Shown here: one piece after another, positions 10,198 to 18,722 of the stretch
Numbering within the stretch: the stretch's first letter is position 1
Layout of the letters: each line of letters opens with the position of its first letter
DNA from: Betaproteobacteria bacterium
GTDB taxonomy: Bacteria; Pseudomonadota; Gammaproteobacteria; Burkholderiales; Gallionellaceae
NCBI GenBank assembly: GCA_021413765.1
Contig: JAIOPT010000010.1
Coordinates: 1 to 40,877, forward strand
Length of the DNA stretch: 40,877 bases
Reading direction: 5' to 3'
Position numbers and translations under genes: made by a program
The notes under the pieces: model-generated
Seen by the model: the letters and a program-made list of their open reading frames with translations, nothing else
The model's database searches: none
What the model was told of the DNA's origin: nothing

Positions 10198-11292
10198 TTA
10201 CTCTGTATACAATTTCTTCAACTCTGAGCGAACTTTTTGGGGTGGTCTTAAATCGATCTCCACCTTTTCTCCAGGACGAACTTTGCGTATACCTTCGAGC
10301 AGAACCCTGTCAGTGTTATTCAGGCCATCTTTAACAATAAACAGCTGTGGCAATTCGGCCTCTATATGGATCAGCCTTTGCTCCACTTTTTCTTCTTTGT
10401 TGATGACGTAGACATAGGTTTTATCCATGATTTCGAACGTCGCTTTTTGGGGGATGAGCATGGCGTTAGGGTAAGGCCTGGCCATTAGGATTGTTCCTGT
10501 CTCACCATGCCTGAGAATTTTGTCCGGGTTAGCGAACAAGGCACGGAATTGGATATTGCCGGAAGTATTATTAAAATCACCTACAATTGCCTCAATGACC
10601 CCCGTTTGATTGAAAATCTCGCCATCTGCCATTTTTAGCTGCACTGTTTCACCGATTTTGTCTTTTTTGTGCGTCTTAAAATCTAGGTATTGGGCTTCTG
10701 GAACGTTGAAATAGACCCACAATTGGCTGACGTCAGACAGTGTTGTCAACAACGCACCTTCATCGAGAAGGCTGCCGACCCTAACAACTAAATGATCCAT
10801 AATCCCTTCAAAAGGTGCTTTGATATCGGTGAAACCTAAGCGGGTTTCCGCCATTTTCACTTCCGCCTTAGCCTTATCTAATTTTGCTTTTGCCAAAGCC
10901 AATTCATTGGTCGATACGATATTCTTATCAGCCAGGCCTTTGGTATTAAGGTATTCGATGTTCATCTTTTGCGCTTCGGCTTCCGCTTTTAGAAGTTCTG
11001 CCTGATAGATATTGGGCATGATTTTAAACATGGGCTGTCCCTTTTTTATCAATTGCCCTTCATCCACAAAAATATCTTGTAAGTAGCCCTTTTCCAAAGA
11101 GCGGACTTCAATATGCCTAATGGCACGAATCTGTGAGACATAGCCTTTCGTGAGGGAAACGTCTTCACGGAACGGTGTAGTTGCCGCATATTTAGGCATT
11201 TCTTTATGTATCTCAGTTTCTGCCTGAAGATGACATCCACTCAAAAATAGCGTGGCGATTAAGCCTAGAATTACGGATGATTTAGTGATCAT
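10198..11292 (-). CDS. RND efflux periplasmic adaptor subunit (membrane fusion protein, lipoprotein)
   Basis: This 364-aa product bridges the inner-membrane pump and outer-membrane channel. It begins with a lipoprotein signal ending LFLSGC (Cys about residue 20). Next come a barrel-sandwich/lipoyl half (VRSLEKGYLQDIFVDEGQLIKKGQPMF), an alpha-helical hairpin rich in Ala/Lys/Glu (residues about 110-155), the second lipoyl half (LGFTDIKAPFEGIMDHLVVRVGSLL), a beta-barrel domain and a membrane-proximal domain. It is the first gene of the operon and faces the divergent LysR gene across roughly 200 bp. The hairpin is short, fitting an OprM/NodT-type partner. No clear Shine-Dalgarno sequence precedes the ATG at 11292, but the lipobox position supports this start. 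Confidence 0.94.
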   Translation of the reverse strand: MITKSSVILGLIATLFLSGCHLQAETEIHKEMPKYAATTPFREDVSLTKGYVSQIRAIRHIEVRSLEKGYLQDIFVDEGQLIKKGQPMFKIMPNIYQAELLKAEAEAQKMNIEYLNTKGLADKNIVSTNELALAKAKLDKAKAEVKMAETRLGFTDIKAPFEGIMDHLVVRVGSLLDEGALLTTLSDVSQLWVYFNVPEAQYLDFKTHKKDKIGETVQLKMADGEIFNQTGVIEAIVGDFNNTSGNIQFRALFANPDKILRHGETGTILMARPYPNAMLIPQKATFEIMDKTYVYVINKEEKVEQRLIHIEAELPQLFIVKDGLNNTDRVLLEGIRKVRPGEKVEIDLRPPQKVRSELKKLYTE

Positions 11293-11385
11293 TGTTTATG
11301 GCGTTTAGGTTGTTGTAAGGGAGCAATGTGTTTTGTTAAGGTAATTAGTCTTTGACGATGGATTACAAGCCTTATTCCGCGATAT

Positions 11386-11400
11386 CCATGTTAAGCATGG
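11386..11400. promoter_or_regulatory. Inverted repeat in the efflux/LysR intergenic region, candidate LysR operator
   Basis: The sequence CCATG-TTAAG-CATGG is a perfect 5-bp-arm palindrome midway between the divergent efflux operon and the LysR gene. A second dyad, CTCAT-N8-ATGAG, follows at about 11408-11425. LysR regulators usually bind dyads of this size (T-N11-A type) between themselves and the divergent target. The assignment is positional inference. Confidence 0.35.
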
Positions 11401-11525
11401 CGGTAATCTCATCGAAACCAATGAGGTACCCGTAAACTCAATGTGATGTAATGTAAATTAGGAGAGAGGCATTAGACAAACGATTTTTATTGGACTTTGG
11501 TATCGATATATCCGATACTAAACTT

Positions 11526-12386
11526 ATGGATATAGATCAGATTAGAACTTTTTTGGGTGTGGTCGCCAATAATAGCTTCCTTGAAGCTGCCAATAGACTG
11601 CATGTTACCCAGTCAACAGTCAGCACACGCATACAAAGACTGGAAGCCTATCTTGGCGTTACCCTGTTTGTGCGTAATCGTTCCGGTGCAACATTATCAC
11701 TCGCAGGACAACGCTTCTTTCGTCATGCGAAATCATTTTTATTGACTCTAGAGCAAGCGCGGCATGATATTAAATTGCCTAGTCGATTCCACGCCAGTAT
11801 TACTGTGGGAGCTCGGATCGCCTTGTGGGAAGAATTGTTGCCCCGGTGGATTGGCGCATTACGTATTCAAGAGCCGGATATTTATATTCGTAGCGAAATT
11901 GGCTTTGAAGAAGATTTAATTCGCGGGCTTATCGAAGGCAGAATGGATGTGAGCATGATGTACACACCACAACAAAGCCCTGGCCTTCAGATTGAGCATT
12001 TATTTGATGAGATATTGGTGTTAGTGACCACTGACCCGGATAAGCCTTGGCCAAATGAAGATTATATCTATGTAGACTGGGGGCCGGCATTTTACGAGCT
12101 GCATAATAGCTATTATCCAAATATGGAACGTCCCCCCCAAGTTGTAAATATTTTCTGGCTCGGAGTACAGCTAATCATAAGTAATGGCGGATCATGTTTT
12201 CTTCCTACGCGTATAGCTGAACCATTAATTCAGACAAGAAAATTGTTTCTTGTGCCTGACAGTGCGAAGTTTAGGTTACCTGCTTATATGATGTTTCCAC
12301 GGGATAGTGATTCCATTGTTTTACAGCAGGTGCTGGAAAGTTTACGTTCATTAGCTGTTATTGAGAGACAAAAAACTAAGAACTGA
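11526..12386 (+). CDS. LysR-family transcriptional regulator (HdfR-like)
   Basis: This is a DNA-binding regulator of 286 aa from the chosen ATG. The N-terminal winged helix-turn-helix is clear (MDIDQIRTFLGVVANNSFLE, then AANRLHVTQSTVSTRIQRLE, residues 1-60). It is followed by a periplasmic-binding-protein-like effector domain (ITVGARIALWEELLPRWIGA onward) whose WLGVQLIISNGGSCFLPTR segment resembles the HdfR group. The frame stays open upstream to a TTG at 11490, which would add 12 residues. I prefer 11526 because LysR proteins almost always begin at this MDIDxxRTFL position. Neither start has a good ribosome-binding site. It is divergent from the RND operon and is its likely regulator; the inducer is unknown. 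Confidence 0.9.
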   Translation: MDIDQIRTFLGVVANNSFLEAANRLHVTQSTVSTRIQRLEAYLGVTLFVRNRSGATLSLAGQRFFRHAKSFLLTLEQARHDIKLPSRFHASITVGARIALWEELLPRWIGALRIQEPDIYIRSEIGFEEDLIRGLIEGRMDVSMMYTPQQSPGLQIEHLFDEILVLVTTDPDKPWPNEDYIYVDWGPAFYELHNSYYPNMERPPQVVNIFWLGVQLIISNGGSCFLPTRIAEPLIQTRKLFLVPDSAKFRLPAYMMFPRDSDSIVLQQVLESLRSLAVIERQKTKN

Positions 12387-12544
12387 ATGAAATTTATATA
12401 GTTGTGCCAACTTAAATCTGAATAAAATGCATCAGCAATATCCCCTGAAAATATTATCAACCAGTTGTGCAATATAGGGTTGTTGCATAACAAACTGATC
12501 TTTTTTTTACAAGGATTTTTTATCAGTTAGCATGATGTTTAACT

Positions 12545-13051
12545 ATGAGAATAATCAATAAAATGCATCAGGAAATATTGATTCGCTTTGCTGAAATTCG
12601 TGATGCTTTAGTTATAACTAAATTTAATCGAGCCATGGCTCTCGAAACAGAACAGAAAAAATTAATACCGGATGTAATTTTAAAGGGTGTCGATAAACTT
12701 TTAAATAATCCCAATCTTGGTTTCTATGTTGTTGCAGAACGTGATAATGAAGTTATTGGATCACTGATGGTAACTACGGAATGGAGCGATTGGCGAAATG
12801 GTATGTTTTGGTGGATTCAAAGTGTCTACGTCAAGCCAAGTGAGCGTCGAAAAGGGATTTATACAGAACTTTATAAGTTTATTAAAGAGTCTGCGAATAA
12901 TAACCCAACTGTTTGCGGGTTTCGCCTTTATGTGGATACAAAAAACATTCTTGCACAAAATACATATGAAGCTCTTGGCATGATGGAAACGGATTACCGG
13001 ATATACGAAGAACTAAAGCCAGGAATTCGTTTCTGTATGGACGCAATATAA
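12545..13051 (+). CDS. GNAT-family N-acetyltransferase
   Basis: This 168-aa product has the GNAT fold. The beta4 strand with the acetyl-CoA-binding loop is at IQSVYVKPSERRKGIYTELY (the RRKGIY loop matches the Q/RxxGxG/A motif A), preceded by the beta2-beta3 hairpin NEVIGSLMVTTEWSDWR. The C-terminal motif B is FRLYVDTKNILAQNTYEALG, a typical substrate and coenzyme-binding region ending in YExLGM. It is therefore likely to transfer an acyl group from acyl-CoA to an amine on a small molecule or protein; the acceptor cannot be predicted. It is AT-rich and stands alone downstream of the LysR gene (158 bp gap). The next gene is convergent. An ATG at 12563 (MHQEILIRFAEI) is a plausible alternative start. 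Confidence 0.85.
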   Translation: MRIINKMHQEILIRFAEIRDALVITKFNRAMALETEQKKLIPDVILKGVDKLLNNPNLGFYVVAERDNEVIGSLMVTTEWSDWRNGMFWWIQSVYVKPSERRKGIYTELYKFIKESANNNPTVCGFRLYVDTKNILAQNTYEALGMMETDYRIYEELKPGIRFCMDAI

Positions 13052-13111
13052 AAAAATTCCAGAGTCCGCGCCCAGTACGTTTGCACAAAACTACTTACGC
13101 CCGATTACGTA

Positions 13112-14041
13112 TTATTTCCTATGTTTCTTCATCCACTCACTGGCTCGTCGCTGAGCTTCGGCAATTTCTGCTGGCGTCATGAATGATTCCACAATCCCCA
13201 GCCCGCTTCCTATATCTGCATCATCACCCATGCCCGCAATATTGTTGACCCATTCACCAGCAACTTTAAACCACTTGCCACCTGCACCAGCAATATTGAA
13301 CCACTTGTGAGCTTCGATGTAGTCCCGGGGAACACCCAAGCCCATGTCATACATGACTCCCAGATTGTTTTGGGCCTCCACATCACCCTGTTCAGCAGCC
13401 TTGTTCCACCAAAATACTGCTTGCTGGGTATTCTGAGGAACGCCTATGCCGTTGTCATACATGAACCCCAGTTTAAATTGTGCGTGTACGACCCCTTGCT
13501 CTGCGGCCTTGTCATACCAGAATACAGCCTGTTCATCGTCCTGAACAACGCCGTTGCCCTCTTCGTACATAACGCCCAGTTTGTATTGGGCCTGCGTAAT
13601 TCCCTGCTCTGCGGCCTTGTCATACCAAGACACAGCCTGCTTGAAATCTTGTGTAACGCCTTGACCTTTTTCGTACATGAGGCCTAGTGTGTATTGTGCT
13701 AATGCATCTCCTTTCTCCACAGCCTTTTTATACCAATGCACGGCCTGTTCGTAGTCGTGCGTAACGCCCTGGCCTTTGTAATACATTACTCCCAAATTAA
13801 ATTGGGCCTCCGCAAAACCCTGATCTGCGACCTTACGGTACCAATGCATAGCCTGTTGGTAGTCCTTTTTAACCCCTTGACCATCGGCATACATATTTGC
13901 CAGATAAAATTGCGCTTCCACATGTCCATGTTCCGCAGCTTTTTTTAATGACTCAGCTGCTTTAACATAGTCCTTGCGGTCAACAAATTTCATCCCATCC
14001 TCAAAGTCTTTAGCGAAATTTTGAGGTGTCAGTGCTGCCAT
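13112..14041 (-). CDS. Sel1-like (SLR/TPR) repeat protein
   Basis: This 309-aa protein consists mostly of about seven tandem 36-residue Sel1-like repeats (pattern A-x-AQ-x-x-LGxMYxxGxGVxxDxxQAxxWYxKAAEQG) between residues about 40 and 290. Such helical repeats form solenoids for protein-protein contacts and are often involved in signalling or envelope assembly. There is no signal peptide from the chosen start. The open frame extends to 14122, but I chose the ATG at 14041 (MAALTPQNFAKDFEDGMKF) because AAGGA lies seven bases ahead and the extra 27 residues look non-coding. Adjacent repeats are similar at DNA level (about 108-bp period), so the copy number may vary between strains. The function is not predictable. 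Confidence 0.88.
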   Translation of the reverse strand: MAALTPQNFAKDFEDGMKFVDRKDYVKAAESLKKAAEHGHVEAQFYLANMYADGQGVKKDYQQAMHWYRKVADQGFAEAQFNLGVMYYKGQGVTHDYEQAVHWYKKAVEKGDALAQYTLGLMYEKGQGVTQDFKQAVSWYDKAAEQGITQAQYKLGVMYEEGNGVVQDDEQAVFWYDKAAEQGVVHAQFKLGFMYDNGIGVPQNTQQAVFWWNKAAEQGDVEAQNNLGVMYDMGLGVPRDYIEAHKWFNIAGAGGKWFKVAGEWVNNIAGMGDDADIGSGLGIVESFMTPAEIAEAQRRASEWMKKHRK

Positions 14042-14211
14042 AAAATCATCCTTATCATTAATATATTCATAATTATCCCTTGGTCTCAATATTAAGCAAA
14101 ATAAGCAAATGTGGTGCTGCATATCCAGCTAGGAATTTTCCGTTTCATTACTATATCAATTTATTGCCCTCGTCGGTATTGAAGGGCTAGCGCTCTAGAG
14201 ACAATCTCAGC

Positions 14212-14907
14212 TTATGCAGCTGTTCCAAACAGAGCGCCAACGCCAGCGGTCAACCCCATGGCTAGAGCACCCCAAAATGTGACGCGTATTGCACCTATGG
14301 CTACTCGCGCTCCGCCGGCTCGCGCAGCTACACCACCCAGAAGCGCAAGGAACGCAAGTGAAGTAACTGAGATGATGGGAATCAAGCTTGCTGCTGGAGC
14401 AAATGCTGTGACTATGAGAGGCATGGCTGCTCCAACAGCGAAGCTGGCTGCTGAAGCAAAGGTAGCCTGAAGCGGACGCGAATTATGTGCCTCAGATATC
14501 CCAAGTTCGTCGCGAATGTGTGCGCCAAGCGCATCATGCGCCATGAGTTGATCGGCTACATGCTTCGCAAGCGCAGGATCAAGACCGCGGCCGACATAGA
14601 TTGCTACTAGTTCTTTGCGCTCGCCAGGATCATCTGTCTCAAGTTCATTTCGTTCACGCTCAATGTCTGCCTGTTCGGAATCTGCCTGTGACCGGACGGA
14701 CACATACTCGCCTGCAGCCATTGACATGGCTCCTGCGACAAGACCGGCAATTCCCGCAAGCATGATGCTGTCGTGGGTTGCATGTGCAGCTGCAACACCC
14801 AGCACCAAGCTTGCAGTGGAAACGATACCGTCGTTCGCGCCTAATACTGCTGGGCGGAGCCAGCCGATTTGTCCAGCGAGGTGTCGTTCCATGTGGCGTG
14901 GGCGCAT
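14212..14907 (-). CDS. VIT1/CCC1-family metal transporter-like membrane protein
   Basis: This 231-aa protein belongs to the VIT1/CCC1 family (iron/manganese transport). The first helices carry the family hallmark GWLRPAVLGANDGIVSTASL followed by GLVAGAMSMAAGEYVSVRSQ, which contribute membrane-embedded metal-binding residues in plant VIT1. A cytoplasmic acidic/basic helical segment follows (DSEQADIERERNELETD ... ERKELVAIYVGRGL), then three C-terminal membrane helices. Homologues export Fe2+/Mn2+ from the cytoplasm or store it in vacuoles; the bacterial role is inferred. The ATG at 14907 has only a weak GGA ahead of it. It is monocistronic, and its GC content is higher than that of the neighbouring Sel1 and GNAT genes. 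Confidence 0.9.
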   Translation of the reverse strand: MRPRHMERHLAGQIGWLRPAVLGANDGIVSTASLVLGVAAAHATHDSIMLAGIAGLVAGAMSMAAGEYVSVRSQADSEQADIERERNELETDDPGERKELVAIYVGRGLDPALAKHVADQLMAHDALGAHIRDELGISEAHNSRPLQATFASAASFAVGAAMPLIVTAFAPAASLIPIISVTSLAFLALLGGVAARAGGARVAIGAIRVTFWGALAMGLTAGVGALFGTAA

Positions 14908-15284
14908 TTTTTAATGTTTCCGTGAAGTAATGTGTGTTGAGTAAAGAAATTTGTGAGAAGGCTTTGCATCTCACGTATCAGCCAGTGGGGAGTTACAATA
15001 CGCCCCCAAAAGTGCAAATGATAGCCCGTCTCACTTGATTGATGGGTTAAGAAAAAAATTCCATTGAGTTAGATGGCCTAACAAATAGGGGATGTGTCAC
15101 ATATACAAGTGTAGTGGGCTGCGGCCTATTATTTGTGGCTGGCAGTGGCAAATATTCAACGGATATACCCAAATCAGTTTGCAAGAAGTGGGCGCATTTG
15201 GCGCGCGGTCGTTACAATTAAAAACGGATATCAAAGCGCATTGACGGGCACCAAGCCCAGACAGAACAAAAGGATGGTAGCAAT
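14908..15284. other. Non-coding stretch between divergent VIT-family gene and surE
   Basis: This 377-bp region lies between divergent genes and should hold both promoters. I saw no credible small gene, no RNA with clear structure, and no unambiguous -35/-10 pair. Confidence 0.5.
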
Positions 15285-16037
15285 ATGATGCTTATGCTTA
15301 GCAATGATGATGGTTATTTTTCACCTGGCTTGGCTTGCCTTGCGGAAACGCTGTCTACTATTGCCGAAATAATAGTGGTGGCGCCAGAGCGCGATCGCAG
15401 CGGTGCAAGCAATTCGCTGACGCTGGATCGCCCGCTCAATTTACGCCGCGCAGCCAACGGATTTTATTATGTAAATGGAACGCCTACCGACTGCGTGCAT
15501 TTGGCGGTTACCGGCATGCTGGATACTCAACCGGACATGGTTATCTCCGGCATTAATGCGGGTGCCAATATGGGCGACGATACAATTTATTCAGGCACGG
15601 TGGCAGCTGCGACGGAAGGTTTTTTGCTGGGCATTCCGGCTATAGCTATATCGCTGGCGGGCAAGGGGTTGGCGCATTACGATACTGCTGCACGTGTGGT
15701 GGCTGATCTGGTACGGCAATTTGAAAAACGCACTCATTCTCTTCCTTGGTTGCTCAATGTTAATGTGCCAGACATTCCCTACGAGCAATTGCAAGGCCGC
15801 GAAGTAACCCGTTTGGGCAAGCGCCATAAGGCCGAGCCAGTGGTAAAGAGTACCAATCCGCACGGGGAGACTGTGTACTGGGTCGGCGCGGCAGGCAAGG
15901 CGCAGGACGCGGGTGCGGGTACGGATTTTTATGCTATTGCTCAGCACCGAGTATCAATTACGCCGTTACAGATGGATTTGACGCAATATAGCCAGCTTGA
16001 TGCGGTTGGAACGTGGCTGGCAGGTGACGCCGCATGA
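15285..16037 (+). CDS. surE: 5'/3'-nucleotidase SurE (stationary-phase survival protein)
   Basis: This metal-dependent phosphatase acts on nucleoside monophosphates in the cytoplasm. The 250-aa length is typical. The N-terminal [15 protein letters not shown] contains the metal-binding Asp-Asp pair. [32 protein letters not shown] and [20 protein letters not shown] are the family's conserved blocks, so the active site is complete. The start is the first ATG, preceded by AGGATGG; further ATGs at codons 2 and 4 are possible. It begins an operon: pcm overlaps its stop by 4 bp (ATGA). In proteobacteria surE, pcm and nlpD commonly travel together. Confidence 0.97.
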   Translation: MMLMLSNDDGYFSPGLACLAETLSTIAEIIVVAPERDRSGASNSLTLDRPLNLRRAANGFYYVNGTPTDCVHLAVTGMLDTQPDMVISGINAGANMGDDTIYSGTVAAATEGFLLGIPAIAISLAGKGLAHYDTAARVVADLVRQFEKRTHSLPWLLNVNVPDIPYEQLQGREVTRLGKRHKAEPVVKSTNPHGETVYWVGAAGKAQDAGAGTDFYAIAQHRVSITPLQMDLTQYSQLDAVGTWLAGDAA

Positions 16038-16690
16038 GCGGACGCCATAGTGGCATTGGTATGACCTCGCAGCGCACGCGCGGGCGGTTGATAGAACGGT
16101 TGCGTGCGCAGGGGATTGAGGATGAGGTTGTACTGGCGGCAATGAATGCGGTGCCGCGCCACATATTTATCGACGAAGCGCTGGCCAGCCGCGCCTATGA
16201 CGATGTATCGTTGCCGCTGGGTTTTGGTCAGACCATTTCGCAACCTTACATTGTGGCGCGCATGATCGAAATTCTGCGCAAAGGCATGGCGCTAAAGCGC
16301 GTGCTGGAAGTGGGTACCGGTTGCGGTTATCAGGCAGCGGTGCTAGCGCAGGTGGCACATGAGGTATATTCGGTGGAACGCGTGCAGCCTTTGTACGAGC
16401 GCGCGGCAGGCTACATGAAAGAATTGCAGGTAAGAAATGTTACCTTGCGTTATGCGGACGGCAACATTGGTTTGCCGGCAGTCGCACCATTTGATGGCAT
16501 CATCATGGCGGCAGCAGCTACGCATGTATCGCCAGCATTGCTGGAACAGCTAGCCGTGGGTGGTAGAATGGTGCTGCCATTGGGCGCACAGGAACAGTTT
16601 TTATGCCTGATTGAGCGTGGGGCACAGGGCTACCGTGAAACTCGCCTGGAGGCGGTGAAATTCGTGCCACTATTGATGGGGAAAGTATGA
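16034..16690 (+). CDS. pcm: Protein-L-isoaspartate O-methyltransferase
   Basis: This SAM-dependent enzyme (218 aa) starts repair of isomerised aspartyl residues in aged proteins by methylating L-isoaspartate. The SAM-binding motif I is [18 protein letters not shown] (about residue 88). The upstream substrate loop is [14 protein letters not shown] with the preceding LGFGQT, and the downstream GRMVLPLG is family-typical. Its ATG overlaps the surE stop (ATGA), and its stop overlaps the nlpD start in the same way, so translation of the three genes is probably coupled. All expected motifs are present. The N-terminal [20 protein letters not shown] is slightly longer than in E. coli, and the internal ATG at residue 10 might also be used. 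Confidence 0.97.
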   Translation: MSGRHSGIGMTSQRTRGRLIERLRAQGIEDEVVLAAMNAVPRHIFIDEALASRAYDDVSLPLGFGQTISQPYIVARMIEILRKGMALKRVLEVGTGCGYQAAVLAQVAHEVYSVERVQPLYERAAGYMKELQVRNVTLRYADGNIGLPAVAPFDGIIMAAAATHVSPALLEQLAVGGRMVLPLGAQEQFLCLIERGAQGYRETRLEAVKFVPLLMGKV

Positions 16691-17655
16691 TGCTGAAAAA
16701 ATTCACTTTTCAATTACATTCCATAGCTAGTGCCATTATTGTCGCAGTGCTAGTGGCAGGCTGTTCTTCGAGCGGGCCTCACGCACCTGTAGTGGAACGT
16801 GGGGCAGAACGCGAAATAGAAAGCGGAACCAAGTCGAAAAAATCGGCTGCACCGATAGCTGCGCCAGCTATGAAAGCTGTGCCACGCGATAAAGACGGGC
16901 GTCCGCAGATTTACGTAGTACAAAAAGGCGATACGTTGCATAGCATAGCCTTTAACTATGGTCTGGATTATCACGAAATTGCCGAACTAAATAACATTCA
17001 AAATCATGGCATGATCCAGGTAGGTAAGGAGTTGCGTTTGCCGACTGCCAGCACTTCGGCTGTGGCTAAAACTATGGTTGAAAGCAAGCCTCTGGAAGTT
17101 CCCGTCAAGAGTCAACCTAAGGTGGCTCAGCTGCCATATTCCGAGCAGGCAGTGGCACAGATTGAAAAAATGCAGGAAGGCTTGCAAAAGCCTGAAGTTA
17201 TGGCTGTGGCCAAAGTTCAGGCTAAGCCTGAGATTAGAACCGAGGCCAAGATCGATAGTAATGCCGATGACGATGGCAATACGTTGGAGTGGAGTATGCC
17301 AACGTCTGGAACGTTAATAAGCGAATATTCTGAAACTGCCAACCGCAAGGGAATCGATATTGCCGGCAAACTGGGCCAAGCAATAGTTGCCAGTTCGGCG
17401 GGCAAGGTAGTCTATAGTGGCAATGGCCTGCGCGGATATGGCAAGCTAATTATCATCAAGCATAACAAGACTTATCTCAGCGCTTACGCACATAATGACC
17501 AGCTGCTAGTAAAGGAGGGGCAGAACGTAAGCAAAGGGCAGAAGATCGCAGAGATGGGCAGCACTGATACAGATCAGGTTCGTCTGCACTTCGAGATACG
17601 CCGCTTTGGCAAGCCAGTTGATCCTGCCAAATACCTTCCACTCGTAAAGTCTTGA
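16687..17655 (+). CDS. nlpD: LysM/M23-domain murein hydrolase activator lipoprotein (NlpD-like)
   Basis: This 322-aa envelope protein has a lipoprotein signal ending VLVAGC (Cys near residue 26). It then has a LysM peptidoglycan-binding domain ([20 protein letters not shown], about residues 77-120), a low-complexity Lys/Pro/Val linker, and a C-terminal LytM/peptidase M23 domain ([20 protein letters not shown] ... [19 protein letters not shown]). The M23 zinc-binding pattern is degenerate: the usual HxxxD is GIDIAG here and the second motif is LHFEIR. This fits NlpD/EnvC-type activators that stimulate AmiC-type amidases at division instead of cutting murein. It overlaps pcm by 4 bp and the following radical SAM gene by 4 bp. 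In E. coli rpoS follows; here it does not. Confidence 0.94.
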   Translation: MMLKKFTFQLHSIASAIIVAVLVAGCSSSGPHAPVVERGAEREIESGTKSKKSAAPIAAPAMKAVPRDKDGRPQIYVVQKGDTLHSIAFNYGLDYHEIAELNNIQNHGMIQVGKELRLPTASTSAVAKTMVESKPLEVPVKSQPKVAQLPYSEQAVAQIEKMQEGLQKPEVMAVAKVQAKPEIRTEAKIDSNADDDGNTLEWSMPTSGTLISEYSETANRKGIDIAGKLGQAIVASSAGKVVYSGNGLRGYGKLIIIKHNKTYLSAYAHNDQLLVKEGQNVSKGQKIAEMGSTDTDQVRLHFEIRRFGKPVDPAKYLPLVKS

Positions 17656-18506
17656 GCAACATAGGTCTTGATGTAACCGACCACAGTCGCGATAGCGCGG
17701 GGTTGCGCTATGTTTATCCCGTGGTGTCGCGGCGGGCGGGCGGGGTGTCAGTTGGCATCAATCTCAATACCAATAATGCCTGCAATTGGCGCTGCATATA
17801 TTGTCAGGTGCCGGAACTTATGCGCGGCACAGCTCCGCGGGTTGATCTGGAGTTGCTGGAGCAGGAGTTACGTGGTTTTCTTCATGAATTGCTGCACGGT
17901 GATTTCATGCTGCGCCGCGTGTCGGAAGGGGCGCGCCGCATTACCGATATTGCCTTGTCCGGCAATGGGGAACCGACCAGTGCCAAAGAATTTGAGCAAG
18001 TTATTACGCTCATTGGCAAGCTGCGACAAGAATTGGCGTTGCCCTCCCATATCAAACTGGTTCTCATTACTAATGGCAGTCTTATGCACCGCAAAAACGT
18101 GCAGCAAGGCCTGCGCACGATGGCGCAACTTAATGGTGAAGTGTGGTTCAAGGTTGACCGTGCCAGCAAGGCGGGCATGCAACGAATCAACAACACCCGC
18201 ACAAATCTGGTTAAGGTACGCGAGAACCTTGCCACCTCCATTGCGTTGTGCCCAACTTGGCTGCAAACCTGCTGGTTCATGCTGGATGGCGAGCCGCCGA
18301 GCAAGCAGGACGAGGACGATTATCTGAATTTTCTGGCCACATTGCTGCATGACAATATTAAACCTGAAGGTGTGCTGCTTTACAGTCTGGCACGCCCCAC
18401 GTTACAACCAGAAGCACCGAAATTGGCTGCGCTGTCAGAGCAGCAATTGGAAGCGTTCGCTACGCGCATTCGAGCATTGGGAGTAGAAACTAAGGTGGCA
18501 ACATGA
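17652..18506 (+). CDS. Radical SAM protein
   Basis: This 284-aa product carries the radical SAM cluster-binding motif CNWRCIYC (CxxxCxxC) at about residues 43-50 in the segment NLNTNNACNWRCIYCQVPEL. It is followed by the SAM-contacting LSGNGEPTSAKEFEQVI (GxGEP type), ITNGSLMHRKNVQQGL and a KVDRA strand of the TIM-barrel. The family resembles MoaA/TYW1-like radical SAM proteins, but I do not recognise its substrate. The start is TTG at 17652, which overlaps the nlpD stop in the 4-bp sequence TTGA; the first ATG would be well inside the conserved region. The overlap indicates expression with surE-pcm-nlpD. Confidence 0.86.
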   Translation: MSNIGLDVTDHSRDSAGLRYVYPVVSRRAGGVSVGINLNTNNACNWRCIYCQVPELMRGTAPRVDLELLEQELRGFLHELLHGDFMLRRVSEGARRITDIALSGNGEPTSAKEFEQVITLIGKLRQELALPSHIKLVLITNGSLMHRKNVQQGLRTMAQLNGEVWFKVDRASKAGMQRINNTRTNLVKVRENLATSIALCPTWLQTCWFMLDGEPPSKQDEDDYLNFLATLLHDNIKPEGVLLYSLARPTLQPEAPKLAALSEQQLEAFATRIRALGVETKVAT

Positions 18507-18660
18507 GTTGGGAGACTGTCTCCGAGCGTGCAAGTTTTTTCGATCCTGAAACCTTAACAGTGACATATGTCGTATATGAAACCCAAATATCGAGTTCATT
18601 CGGCATCTCAGACTTTTTGAAAAAATTGAAAAAATAAATCTGCTGCAATTAACCACGCAC

Positions 18661-18693
18661 TTGGAGAATGGCCTGCCTGCCTTTAGGTATAAT
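18661..18693 (+). promoter_or_regulatory. Possible promoter of the ZIP-type transporter gene
   Basis: A perfect TATAAT occurs at 18688-18693, about 30 bp before the ATG, with a TTGGAG at 18661. The spacing of 21 bp is longer than ideal, so only the -10 box is reasonably supported. Confidence 0.3.
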
Positions 18694-18722
18694 CCGCGCC
18701 TCATATATTTCTTGAACTCTCC

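Noticed and set aside
16687-17655. Catalytically active M23 endopeptidase
   Set aside because: The zinc-binding HxxxD motif is replaced and only the fold is recognisable, so an NlpD-type activator is the better reading.
18507-18560. GGAGAC-T-GTCTCC palindrome after the radical SAM gene as a terminator
   Set aside because: The stem is short and the T-run begins about 17 bases later, too far for a standard intrinsic terminator.
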